DNA of 30,849 nt from a virus. The stretch is taken from IMG/VR virus record IMGVR_UViG_3300021368_001504, positions 1 to 30,849 of that record; one strand, written 5' to 3'. Positions 14,870-23,728 of the stretch are shown piece by piece (positions within the stretch are counted from its first letter, which is position 1; every line of letters starts with the position of its first letter). The position numbers and the translations under genes were made by a program. A model generated the notes under the pieces. The model was not told where the DNA came from, did not search any database, and saw only the letters and a program-made list of their open reading frames with translations.

Positions 14870-16402
14870 ATGGCTTTCCCAGTAGCTCCCGTATTCGATA
14901 GAATTAGACTAGTACCTCGTCCAACTGATTTTTTGGACAGGAATACGGGTGCTAGTGGTGAGCTATTTTACGAAAAAGAAACCAAAACACTTCGTGTATA
15001 CAATGGATTACAACGTGGCGGGTTTGAAGTTGTAAGCGAAGAACGTTTAAGAATAAACACAGCAAACTTAGAAATTGCAACAGTAAAGTATAATACATTT
15101 ATAGGCAATGATGGTGTAGCTAACAAATATTATTTTAATAACGATTTTACAAACTATGCTCCTGCATTGACTTTTGTAGTAGGATTTACATATAGATTTG
15201 ATCAATCAAATTACACGAATTTGTTTTATCCTAATCCAGAAGGCGGCACTCTAAATCCGCATCCGTTAGAATTTAGTGTGCAAGAAAATGGCACATTAGG
15301 TGGAGGTGTTCAGTACACTGAAGGTGTTGTATATCTTTTAGATGATGCAGAAGTAACTAGAGAAAAATACTTAGAAGATTTTACTAGCTCTACAACTAGA
15401 GCAATACAAATTACAGTAACATCAAATACTCCCACTACATTATATTATTATTGCACAAATCATACAGGTATGGGAGCAGTTATTAATGTTGGCATGCCTG
15501 GATCAGGATCAGGAGGCGGAACGTCTAGCGGTAGTGCAAGTATTACAGCAAGTGATACAGCACCAACTGAACCTAATGCAGGAGCTCTTTGGTATAATAG
15601 TGCAACTGGTTATTTGTATGTTTATGTAGATGACGGTGATAGTCAACAATGGGTACAGCCTGTAGCAGGTAATGTTTTCAGCGGTGTGTATGGAGATTTA
15701 GTAGGTACACCTACTTTTGCAACTGTTGCTAACACCGGCGACTGGAATGACATCCAAAACAAGCCAACTATACCTGCAACACTTACTGATTTAGGTATTT
15801 CAGACGGCACTGCTAATCAAGTCTTAACCACAGACGGTGCAGGCAATTTTACATTTGAAGATGGAGGTGGAGGCTCAGCCTATGATCAAAGTCTTAACAC
15901 TACAGACGATGTAACGTTTGATGAAATCACTGCCACAACAAGTGTAACTGCACCTAGTGTAATTACAAATGGTGTAGGAGTTACAAACTTTACAAGTTCG
16001 ACAAGTTTAACATTATCAGCAACAGACGGCGTGTTCCTTTCAGGAATAGCAAGATCAAGCGAAATAGTAAACACTCTAACTGGAGCAACGTCAACTGTAG
16101 ATCATAGTTTGAATCAAGGTAGTGTATGGAATCACACAAGTATTGCCGCAAACTTTACTGCAAACTTTACAAATGTGCCCACAACAAATGACAGAACTAT
16201 TTCGGTTGCATTGATACTGAATCAAAGTGCATCACCATTTCTTCCTAATGCTGTTCAAATTAACGGAGGCGCTCAAAGTATAAACTGGGAAGATGCATCT
16301 GCACCGACACCTAATGCAAACCAAACAGATGTTGTTGTCTTTACACTTGTACGTACAGGCGGTTCATGGAGCGTGTTAGGGAGTTTAACAACATATGGCT
16401 AA
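14870..16402 (+). CDS. Large tail-fibre-like virion protein with cupredoxin-like domain
   Basis: A 510-residue protein. The N-terminal 'FLDRNTGASGELFYEKETKT' is a typical attachment-type segment of marine T4-like fibre proteins. Residues about 65-207 form a beta domain ending 'LYYYCTNHTGMGAVINV'; with His131 ('NPHPLEFS'), Cys195, His198 and Met201 give the H...Cxx Hxx M ligand order of type-1 copper proteins. A Gly/Ser linker follows (210-225), then 'PNAGALWYNSATGYLYVYVD' and 'TGDWNDIQNKPTIPATLTDL' fibre repeats, and a C-terminal beta domain (about 390-510). It overlaps the next gene by 8 bp. Virion location is well supported by context; copper binding is inference. Confidence 0.8.
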   Translation: MAFPVAPVFDRIRLVPRPTDFLDRNTGASGELFYEKETKTLRVYNGLQRGGFEVVSEERLRINTANLEIATVKYNTFIGNDGVANKYYFNNDFTNYAPALTFVVGFTYRFDQSNYTNLFYPNPEGGTLNPHPLEFSVQENGTLGGGVQYTEGVVYLLDDAEVTREKYLEDFTSSTTRAIQITVTSNTPTTLYYYCTNHTGMGAVINVGMPGSGSGGGTSSGSASITASDTAPTEPNAGALWYNSATGYLYVYVDDGDSQQWVQPVAGNVFSGVYGDLVGTPTFATVANTGDWNDIQNKPTIPATLTDLGISDGTANQVLTTDGAGNFTFEDGGGGSAYDQSLNTTDDVTFDEITATTSVTAPSVITNGVGVTNFTSSTSLTLSATDGVFLSGIARSSEIVNTLTGATSTVDHSLNQGSVWNHTSIAANFTANFTNVPTTNDRTISVALILNQSASPFLPNAVQINGGAQSINWEDASAPTPNANQTDVVVFTLVRTGGSWSVLGSLTTYG

Positions 16403-17996
16403 TGAAAAAGAATATGTGGTTGTTGTACATAGAGGCATAGATTTAGAAGCATTTGATGCAGAGCTTGCCGCTGAAACAGGTGAAGGACCAATTCCAAACA
16501 GAGCAGTAGAAGTAGCAAATCCTAGATGGGGATCAAAACGTATGACCCATTGGATGCTAACAGACGAAGAAGCAGAAGAACTTGCAAACGATGAACGTGT
16601 ATTATCAGTTGAAATACCCGTTGATCAAAGAGATGACATTGAAATTGGGTTAAATGCAAGTCAGTCAGAAGTTTGGTACAGAGCATTAAGCACAGACAAC
16701 AGTCATGTCAATTGGGGCTTGCGTAGATGCATAGAAACAACTAATATCTTTGCCGATACTGTGACATTGCCAGGAGATTACACATATCCCTTAGATGGTA
16801 CTGGTGTAGATTTTGTTGTGCAAGATAGCGGTATAGATCCCGACCATCCTGAATTCCAAGATGCAAATGGTGTTAACCGTGTTCAGCAAATTGACTGGTT
16901 TTCAGGTAGTGGTATAGGCGGCGAATCACAGGATGATAATTTTTACACAGACTATGATGGTCACGGCACTCACTGTGCAAGTACAGCAGTAGGTAAAACT
17001 TTTGGTTGGGGTAAAAATGCAAGAGTATACTCCCAAAAACTAGCAGGACTAGAAGGTGCAGGCGATCCTAACAGTGGTATTAGTATTGCAAATGCATTTG
17101 ATACTATAAGAATATGGCATAATAATAAACCAGTAGATCCTGATACAGGTTTCAAAAGGCCCACAGTTATAAACATGAGTTGGGGCTATGGAACAACACG
17201 ATTTGGCGATCCTACAGATGGAACTTATAGAGGTACTGCATGGACCTATGGTGTTGATTACAATACCAGGGCAGATTTAGAAGCAAACACAGGTGTTCCA
17301 AGAAATAGGATTACGTCTGGAGGTGTTCCTGTTGCGGTTAGATTAAGTATAAGAGTTCCTAGTGTTGATGCAGAAATAGAAGATATGATAGACGACGGCA
17401 TTCACGTTTGTATTGCCGCAGGTAATAATTATCAAAAAATTGATAGCGGTGCAGGCAGTGACTATGCAAACGTAGTCAACTTTGGAGGTAATGTAAGTTA
17501 TCATCAAGGAAGTTCACCTTATAGTACAAGAGCATTTATGGTTGCAAGTGTAGACAGTTTTGTAAATGCATCTAATGAAGAAAAGCCAAGTGTGTTTTCA
17601 AGTAGAGGTCCAGGATGTACCATTTGGGCTCCAGGCAGTAATATAATGGCCGGAACTAGCAGAAATTATGATAATACTAAGTTTAGTCCAATAGAATATT
17701 TTGGTGATAGCGACCATTTCCAAATGTCTATATCAGGAACCAGTATGGCAACACCGCAGGTAGCAGGCGTATGTTGTTTACACCTACAGGTATTTCCTGA
17801 CTTATCACCAGAACAATTACAACAACGTATACTCAGCGACACACAAAATGCTATGGCAACAACAGGATCAGAAACAGATTATGACGATGTTGAAAATACA
17901 TTGCTAGGGCAAACACGACAATTTTTATACAGTAAATACAATCAGGAAAATCCGTGGACACTTACAGGTCCTTCGAATATATCAATAGGAAGTTAA
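16395..17996 (+). CDS. Subtilisin-like serine protease (S8), probably virion-associated
   Basis: A 533-residue protein. The N-terminal 90 residues ('KEYVVVVHRGIDLEAFDAEL') form an inhibitor-I9-like prodomain candidate. The catalytic triad is complete: Asp144 in 'VVQDSGIDPDHPEF', His190 in 'DGHGTHCAS' and Ser450 in 'SGTSMATPQVAGVCCLH'; Asn344 in 'AAGNN' is the oxyanion residue. There is no signal peptide, so it is presumably incorporated into or processes the virion. It sits between two tail-fibre-type genes, overlapping the first and 1 bp from the next. Roles could be maturation of large tail proteins or digestion of host surface protein during attachment. S8 family membership is certain; the role is inferred. 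Confidence 0.92.
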   Translation: MANEKEYVVVVHRGIDLEAFDAELAAETGEGPIPNRAVEVANPRWGSKRMTHWMLTDEEAEELANDERVLSVEIPVDQRDDIEIGLNASQSEVWYRALSTDNSHVNWGLRRCIETTNIFADTVTLPGDYTYPLDGTGVDFVVQDSGIDPDHPEFQDANGVNRVQQIDWFSGSGIGGESQDDNFYTDYDGHGTHCASTAVGKTFGWGKNARVYSQKLAGLEGAGDPNSGISIANAFDTIRIWHNNKPVDPDTGFKRPTVINMSWGYGTTRFGDPTDGTYRGTAWTYGVDYNTRADLEANTGVPRNRITSGGVPVAVRLSIRVPSVDAEIEDMIDDGIHVCIAAGNNYQKIDSGAGSDYANVVNFGGNVSYHQGSSPYSTRAFMVASVDSFVNASNEEKPSVFSSRGPGCTIWAPGSNIMAGTSRNYDNTKFSPIEYFGDSDHFQMSISGTSMATPQVAGVCCLHLQVFPDLSPEQLQQRILSDTQNAMATTGSETDYDDVENTLLGQTRQFLYSKYNQENPWTLTGPSNISIGS

Positions 17997-17997
17997 A

Positions 17998-19977
17998 ATG
18001 CCACGTCTGACACAAGTAGCAGGAATAGGAAAAGGACCAAGTGTAGCCGCATTTGTTACTCCTACTATGGTTTTTGGTGACGATACTACTACAGGTCCTA
18101 TAAATGAAGGCGGCAATATACAAATACAAATTCTTACCACAGGAATACCTGATGGCGGGTCTATACAATATAATCGAGATGGTGGTACTGCAACAGCTAG
18201 TGATTTCAGTATAAGTAGCTTGAGCGGAACCATGACAGTTAACAGTGATAAGGCATTATTAAATTTTACAGTCAACGAAGATTTAACAACAGAAGGTAGT
18301 GAAGAACTTAGATTAAAATTTGAATATGACTATGTTGATCCTACCCTTGGAAATAGGACATTAACTTTAGGTACTCTTGCTATTACTATAACCGACTCAA
18401 GCACCACACCAAGTGTTCCTACATATATTCTCAACAGAAGTTCAGAGTTTGCAAACGAAGGAACCAATTTTACTATCACATTGGTTACTGCTAATGTTAG
18501 CGCGGGCACTACAGTACCCTACACAATTACAGGAGTTTCTAGTGCTGATATAGGCGGAGTAAGTTTAACCGGCTCTTTCGTTACTGGTACGACTGACGAT
18601 GTGACCTTTAATGTTACAGCAGACGCAACTACAGAAAATCAAGAAACATTTAATCTTGCACTTGACAATGGCGAAGATAGTATTACTGTAACCATTAATG
18701 ATACAAGCCTTGATCCAACATATGCTGTAAATGCAAGTAGAGCATCAGTAAACGAAGGAGAAAGTTTTACAGTCAATCTCACAACCACAGACGTACAAGA
18801 CGGAGTTGGTTTAGCATACACAATTACAGGTGTGTCGAGTGCAGATATTGAAGGTGCTTCTCTCACAGGAAGTTTTACTGTTAATAACAATGCCGCTAGT
18901 TTAACTGTGAATACTAGTGAAGACGTAACACTAGGAGAAGGCGAAGAGACATTTACACTATCTCTTGATAATGGTGCAGATGATGTTAGTGTGACTATTG
19001 CTGATACCAGTGTAGATACAACTCCTACATATACAAACTTTTCTTTGCAATCAGCAACATCAGTAAATGAAGGTGGTGCATCAACTTTTAGAATTACAGG
19101 AAGAAATATTGCACAAAACACAACAATAGATGTTAATCTTGTTGGTGTTACAGGAACAATAGCGGCAAATGATTTTGCACCGGCAAGTTTAACAAGAACT
19201 GTTACATGGACTGGAGCAAGTAACCCTATCACACAATCGCAAGACTTTACAATAACATTATCTGAAGATGAAATTACAGAAGGTGCAGAATCCTTTAAAT
19301 GTGTACTAGCATCTACAGACAGCAACGGTACATCAACTGGAGATTTAGAATCTGCTACAATAACAATAGGTGACACTTCATTAACACCTGTTACAGGACA
19401 AGCAGAATATTCCGGTTTAACCACAGGAAACCGTGTAACCACTTTTACAGTACCAGAAGGTGTAACAAGCATCAGCATGTTATGCATAGGTGGTGGCGGA
19501 GGTGGTGGTGGATGTAGTAATATCTACGCAGGTGGCGGAGGTGGTGGTGGTGGCCTATCATATGCAAACAACGTTTCGGTCACTCCAGGAGAAACATTAA
19601 ATATCCAAGCAGGCGGCGCAGGTGCCGCAGGATCCAGAGACGGTAATGGTGGTGCAGGTGGAACAAGCAGTATATCTAGAGGAGCAACTGCACTTTGCTC
19701 TGTAGATGGAGGCGGTGCAGGCACGAGCTCTAATACTGGCGGCACAGGAGGAGGATCAACAGGTGTAGGAACTAGATACTCTGGCGGAGCTGGTGGTACT
19801 GGACAAACATATAGCCGTGGTGGTGGTGGTGGTGCGCTGCCGGATATAGTGGAAACGGTGGAAACGGTCAAAACGGTAGTTCGTCTTTCGCAGGTGGAAA
19901 TGGAGCTGGTGGCGGAGGTGGCGGTGCTGGTTCAGTATCAACTACACAGCCTGGGCAATCAGGTGGAGGTGGTGTAG
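17998..19977 (+). CDS. Giant Calx-beta/Gly-rich virion adhesin, N-terminal part (frame lost near 19831-19841)
   Basis: The frame gives 659 residues, of which about the first 612 look genuine. Residues about 30-465 contain four Calx-beta-like repeats, each with 'NEG..F.I.L.T..V..GT.' strands and ending '.TINDTS' or '.ITDSS'. From about 480 a Gly-domain begins: 'TFTVPEGVTSISMLCIGGGG', the same 'VPxGVT' entry as in phage Gly-rich adhesins. Near base 19831 the Gly-rich reading moves to the -1 frame and this frame continues as 'LPDIVETVETVKTVV', which is unlike the domain. One missing base ('GGTGC' where 'GGTGGC' would keep frame) would restore a continuous protein of about 1,418 residues to base 22253. 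It follows the subtilase by 1 bp. Confidence 0.75.
   Translation: MPRLTQVAGIGKGPSVAAFVTPTMVFGDDTTTGPINEGGNIQIQILTTGIPDGGSIQYNRDGGTATASDFSISSLSGTMTVNSDKALLNFTVNEDLTTEGSEELRLKFEYDYVDPTLGNRTLTLGTLAITITDSSTTPSVPTYILNRSSEFANEGTNFTITLVTANVSAGTTVPYTITGVSSADIGGVSLTGSFVTGTTDDVTFNVTADATTENQETFNLALDNGEDSITVTINDTSLDPTYAVNASRASVNEGESFTVNLTTTDVQDGVGLAYTITGVSSADIEGASLTGSFTVNNNAASLTVNTSEDVTLGEGEETFTLSLDNGADDVSVTIADTSVDTTPTYTNFSLQSATSVNEGGASTFRITGRNIAQNTTIDVNLVGVTGTIAANDFAPASLTRTVTWTGASNPITQSQDFTITLSEDEITEGAESFKCVLASTDSNGTSTGDLESATITIGDTSLTPVTGQAEYSGLTTGNRVTTFTVPEGVTSISMLCIGGGGGGGGCSNIYAGGGGGGGGLSYANNVSVTPGETLNIQAGGAGAAGSRDGNGGAGGTSSISRGATALCSVDGGGAGTSSNTGGTGGGSTGVGTRYSGGAGGTGQTYSRGGGGGALPDIVETVETVKTVVRLSQVEMELVAEVAVLVQYQLHSLGNQVEVV
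19815..19850 (+). other. Apparent -1 frameshift site in the giant adhesin gene
   Basis: Upstream reading is in one frame through the GGT run to 19834. Downstream, 'GGA TAT AGT GGA AAC GGT' from 19842 continues the Gly-rich domain in the -1 frame. A stop in the downstream frame at 19812-19814 limits where the switch can occur. Options are a one-base sequencing or assembly loss in the (GGT)n run, a genuine inactivating deletion, phase variation, or programmed slippage. No canonical X XXY YYZ heptamer is seen. Confidence 0.8.
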
Positions 19978-20156
19978 GTAATAAAGGACAAGGTAGTAAT
20001 GGAGTAGGAGGAAATCTTTACCAAGATGGTGGAGGTGGTTCTGCAGGAGAGTCAGGTCAGGATGGTATAGGAGGAGCCTTTGGAGGAGGCGGCTCTGGTA
20101 CATATAGAACAGGTAATCCTGCTCAAGGTTCTGGACAAAGAGGCGGCGTTGGATCA

Positions 20157-22253
20157 GTGCGTTTGATGTGGCCAGGCACAAGTAGACAATATCCTACTAC
20201 TCGTACAGCAAATGAAAATGTAGTCACAGGAACATATGATACACTTGTAGCAAATAAAACAACAGCCGATGAAGACCCATACACAAATGCAACTCAAACT
20301 ATAACTTTTACACTTACAACCAGTGATGTTCCTGAAGGAACTACTGTAGGATACACTTTTGCAAATATTCAAGGAACTGTTACTGCTAGTGACTTTATCA
20401 ACAGAGACACTATGTTTACAATTGGAAGTGACGGAACTGCAACAGTAAGTATGCAACCAACAGGCGATTTTGCTACAGAAGGTACAGAGATATTTAGATT
20501 ACAACTAGCGGCAACTGATAGTGTAGGATTTGATACTGATGATCTGCAAAGCCAAAATGTAAGCATTGTAGATGATTATCCTGCTACTGTTTACAATGGC
20601 ATAAGTTTAGATAAAACAAATTACAACGAAGGTGAAACTGTAACTATCACAGTGGATTATACAAATAACACAGATAAATCAGTTCAAGTAGCATATACTG
20701 CATCAACAAGTGCAGGCAATCAAACAGATGACCTAAATTACACCTATGGAACTTTAACATTAGTAGACGGTAATACATATGAAGGTTCTCCGTATAACGG
20801 AAATAAAATTGTAATTTCACAAGATTTAACCACAGAGGGTGCAGAGACTCTTACTATTCGCTTGAATGATGAGGACATAAACGGTAATCCGACTAACAAT
20901 AGATCCGCAACAGCAACCATCAACGATACAAGTTTGACGCCAAGAGTTCCAGGACAAAGTCTTGATGGATATATCCAGAAACCTAATTATGACGATCAAG
21001 TAGGTGGTGCAAGACCTTCAGCAGGCTGGGGAAGTGTTTTAGGCGGAGACGACGATTTTGTAGTTGTAGGAAGTTATCTTTCACCAAGGCCAAGCAGTGC
21101 TGGAAGCTATGAAGCGGCTCATGGACAAGTATATATTTATAATAGACAAACAAAAGCGTTACTACACATCATCGAAAATCCACTGACAGGATCCACATAT
21201 GAAAGTGAAAGAAAAATAATGTTTGGAGCAGGAGTTGGTTTATCTAAAGTAGGAAGCACATATTATCTTGCTGTTGCAGGTGATAACTTCAAATACAACG
21301 GAGTTAGTTACTATGATCCAAGAATTTTCGTTTATAAATCTACTAACAACTGGTCAACTTACAGTCTACATAAAACTGCAAGATTAGGAACAGCAGATAC
21401 AGGTAATCCAAACACCCAAAGTGAAAAAAGATTTAGAGTAGGCGGAGATTATCTAGTTTATGGATACAATAACATGTCTAATTCAGGAACTGTAAGATTT
21501 TTGCAATTGAGTTCAAATGGCACTTCAGATCTTTCAACACCAGTATCTCAATGGGAATCAATGGCTAGTAATACATTACAGCAGTACCAAAACTGGGAAG
21601 CTGGTAGTACTGCGGATACCGATGGCACATATATTTTATATGGTAGCTATGAAAGAGATGCTGTACAAGGACCTAATACATATCAAAATGCAGGAGCTGC
21701 CAATATAAATTTCATTTCTAACGGAAACCAATATAGAAGCCAATTAGGAACGTCTTACGCAGGCAGTTCTAGTAATTACACTAATTTTGAATTTGGGAAA
21801 GGTGTTGCTCTTGCTGGTAATTACTATGCTGTAGCATCAGGAGGCGATGATTACAGTGGAAACACAGATGCAGGAAGAGTAAGAACTTTTCTAATATCTT
21901 CAGGAGCAACAAGAGGAACTATAAATAGACCTGTGTTTAGTGAAGGTATTTCTGGAGGAGGAGGATCCAAATTTTATGGAGGTCAGCTAGTTGGAAATTC
22001 AGACGGCTACATAGCAGTTTTATGGCAAGATATCTACGGTTCCGATAATAACACATTAAGAATATATGATGCAAGCAACGGTAGCCAAGTAAATATTGTT
22101 CCTCATCCAGGAAATGTTTTGTATAGCACTAATCTATATAAAAATTTATATCATTATGACTGTATACATTTGACTGATAGTTATGTCTTTACACGAACAA
22201 CTGCTTTAAACACAGACGGAGGCGCGGCCTATGTCCGGATATACATACATTAA
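20157..22253 (+). CDS. Giant Calx-beta/Gly-rich virion adhesin, C-terminal part (beta-propeller-like)
   Basis: The start given is the GTG at 20157, but coding in this frame clearly extends back to about 19836 ('AAGYSGNGGNGQNGSSSFAG'), so this is the downstream half of the gene at 17998 rather than a separate gene; no good ribosome site precedes 20157. After the Gly-rich domain ends ('GGVGSVRLMWPG') come two more Calx-beta-like repeats (about 20190-20575 and 20600-20940, each with 'TEG.E...L.L'). A roughly 430-residue repeat region follows with phrases such as 'DDFVVVGSYLSP', 'GQVYIYNRQT' and 'MFGAGVGLSKVGSTYYLAVA', which resemble FG-GAP/integrin-type beta-propeller blades. A calcium-stabilised stalk with a propeller tip for surface binding is inferred. 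Confidence 0.75.
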   Translation: MRLMWPGTSRQYPTTRTANENVVTGTYDTLVANKTTADEDPYTNATQTITFTLTTSDVPEGTTVGYTFANIQGTVTASDFINRDTMFTIGSDGTATVSMQPTGDFATEGTEIFRLQLAATDSVGFDTDDLQSQNVSIVDDYPATVYNGISLDKTNYNEGETVTITVDYTNNTDKSVQVAYTASTSAGNQTDDLNYTYGTLTLVDGNTYEGSPYNGNKIVISQDLTTEGAETLTIRLNDEDINGNPTNNRSATATINDTSLTPRVPGQSLDGYIQKPNYDDQVGGARPSAGWGSVLGGDDDFVVVGSYLSPRPSSAGSYEAAHGQVYIYNRQTKALLHIIENPLTGSTYESERKIMFGAGVGLSKVGSTYYLAVAGDNFKYNGVSYYDPRIFVYKSTNNWSTYSLHKTARLGTADTGNPNTQSEKRFRVGGDYLVYGYNNMSNSGTVRFLQLSSNGTSDLSTPVSQWESMASNTLQQYQNWEAGSTADTDGTYILYGSYERDAVQGPNTYQNAGAANINFISNGNQYRSQLGTSYAGSSSNYTNFEFGKGVALAGNYYAVASGGDDYSGNTDAGRVRTFLISSGATRGTINRPVFSEGISGGGGSKFYGGQLVGNSDGYIAVLWQDIYGSDNNTLRIYDASNGSQVNIVPHPGNVLYSTNLYKNLYHYDCIHLTDSYVFTRTTALNTDGGAAYVRIYIH

Positions 22254-22259
22254 TAAATA
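22252..22259 (+). promoter_or_regulatory. Putative phage late promoter (AATAAATA)
   Basis: AATAAATA overlaps the TAA stop of the giant adhesin gene and lies 16 bp before the ATG of the next tail gene, with GAGAGG between. It is identical to the motifs at 4306 and 5117 and close to the T4 late consensus. Confidence 0.4.
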
Positions 22260-22274
22260 CATAGAGAGGTTATT

Positions 22275-23126
22275 ATGGCAATAGATTTTCCAAATTCACC
22301 AGCATTAAATGATACACATATCGTAGGTAACATCACGTGGACATGGACCGGCAGTGCTTGGGCTATACTAAGCAGTGTAGGTGGCGGCGGCGGAGTAGGC
22401 ACACAGAATACTTTTGCTACAGTAGCCGGTGACTCAGGCAGTGTAGAAGCATCTAGTCCAACAGATACTCTTACAATAGCTGGAGGCACAGACATTTCAA
22501 CCACAGTTACAGGTTCAACAGTAGAAATAGCATACACCGGATCTGGTGGTGGAGGAGGAGGAGGTGGTGCATCATCACTTAACGAGCTGTCAGATGTAAA
22601 TATTTCAAATCCTCAAGAAGGTGAAGTGTTAAAATACAGTGCAGGGGAATGGGCAAACGGCACAGACGCTACAGGAGAAGGCGGTGGCGGTGGCGCATCT
22701 AACTTCACAGATCTAGGAGATGTACCAACAGGTTTGACACCTGCAAGTTTTTATGAACATGCTATTGCAACACTAAGAGTTGATAATGTAAACGCAGATG
22801 CATACACATTCAACAGTCATTACAGCGGAGACAATCCTACAATATATGTAATAAGCGGAACAACAATTGCTTTTGATTTAACAGATATTAGTGGACACCC
22901 GTTTTTGATACAAGATTCTACAGGTAGTAACATTACTACAGGACTTGTACACATTGCAACAGATGGAACTGTAAGTTCAAATACAAATGCACAAGGTCAA
23001 TCAAGCGGAGTATTGTATTGGAGGATTCCAGAAACTCTAGCAAGTCCTCCAAACTATAGATATCAATGCCAAAGCCATAGTTCTATGGTAGGGCCTATAA
23101 CTATAAAACGTCTAAGTACCCTTTAG
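22275..23126 (+). CDS. Tail-fibre-like protein with cupredoxin-like C-terminal domain
   Basis: A 283-residue protein. The start 'MAIDFPNSPALNDTHIVGNI' followed by 'TWTWTGSAW' is a widespread attachment module of marine T4-like fibre proteins. Gly-rich linkers at 35-41, 90-99 and 134-140 separate short segments such as 'LNELSDVNISNPQEGEVLKY'. Residues about 155-283 form a beta domain containing 'ISGHPFLIQDS' (His208) and 'YRYQCQSHSSMVGPITIK' (Cys265, His268, Met271), the same ligand order as in the protein at 14870. It is the last plus-strand gene of the block and overlaps a convergent minus-strand gene by 15 bp. Copper binding is plausible but unproven. Confidence 0.8.
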   Translation: MAIDFPNSPALNDTHIVGNITWTWTGSAWAILSSVGGGGGVGTQNTFATVAGDSGSVEASSPTDTLTIAGGTDISTTVTGSTVEIAYTGSGGGGGGGGASSLNELSDVNISNPQEGEVLKYSAGEWANGTDATGEGGGGGASNFTDLGDVPTGLTPASFYEHAIATLRVDNVNADAYTFNSHYSGDNPTIYVISGTTIAFDLTDISGHPFLIQDSTGSNITTGLVHIATDGTVSSNTNAQGQSSGVLYWRIPETLASPPNYRYQCQSHSSMVGPITIKRLSTL

Positions 23127-23369
23127 AAAATTTTTTAATTTTACACGTAAATCTGTAAGTTCGACAATATTTGGCCTCAGTGTGTGCGGATCAATGTTAC
23201 CATCATTGTTACTTGCATGTCCTTCATCAATAAGATTTGCCTGATTAACAATTTCATTAAGTAAAGTTTGTGCATAATGTTTGTTTTTTTGTATCAGAAT
23301 CCTATTAATTTGACTTTGAAACTCTTGTAATTCTGTAATGTATTTTGGATCTTTTGATAATTTTAACAT
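23112..23369 (-). CDS. Small helical protein of unknown function
   Basis: An 85-residue, predominantly helical and charged protein ('LKLSKDPKYITELQEFQSQI', 'LTDLRVKLKNFL') that I cannot assign. It has no cysteine and no membrane segment. Its start overlaps the stop of the upstream cupin gene as TAATG, indicating translational coupling at the 3' end of the minus-strand neck operon. It converges with the fibre gene at 22275-23126, overlapping it by 15 bp and leaving no room for a terminator hairpin between them. Confidence 0.65.
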   Translation of the reverse strand: MLKLSKDPKYITELQEFQSQINRILIQKNKHYAQTLLNEIVNQANLIDEGHASNNDGNIDPHTLRPNIVELTDLRVKLKNFLKGT

Positions 23370-23728
23370 TATTCTTCTCTTAGTACAGGACGTAGTTGAT
23401 AGAAATCATCTTTAGTATCTTTGTTGCTTGTTTGGGTAATACTGCCTCCATCTACTAAACTTTCTAATCCTACCGGCATGCAAGGAGGTACATGAAACAC
23501 ACTTCCTTCTTTTACATCTTTTTCATACAACATTCCGTCACTTGTGTCTATCCATGCAATTTTAAAATTTCCTGTGTTTACAAACCAAGTTTTTTCTGTA
23601 TCTTTGTGAAAGTGCATAGGCAACCCACTGCCAACACTATCAAACACTAGTATTTTACTTACATAGTAGTCAGTTTTAGCCCACATTGCTTCATAACCAA
23701 AATGACTTTTTTCTACATTATTGCTCAT
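23369..23728 (-). CDS. Single-domain cupin protein
   Basis: A 119-residue cupin. Motif 1 is 'MHFHKDTEKTWFVNTGNF' (His39, His41, Glu45). In motif 2 the expected His is replaced ('PPCMPVGLES'), leaving only three first-shell ligands unless His79 in 'VFHVPP' substitutes. Overall layout and length match the cassette cupin at 12188 ('EKxxxGxE' start, 'HxHKDxExTW', 'G..(W/F)H.PP..P'), so the two are distant paralogues. It may bind a sugar or act structurally rather than catalyse. It is coupled to the Nudix gene by a 4 bp ATGA overlap. Confidence 0.75.
   Translation of the reverse strand: MSNNVEKSHFGYEAMWAKTDYYVSKILVFDSVGSGLPMHFHKDTEKTWFVNTGNFKIAWIDTSDGMLYEKDVKEGSVFHVPPCMPVGLESLVDGGSITQTSNKDTKDDFYQLRPVLREE

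Noticed and set aside
18639-19487. 282-codon minus-strand open frame
   Set aside because: It lies opposite well-defined Calx-beta repeats on the plus strand and has no ribosome site, homology or neighbours on its strand.
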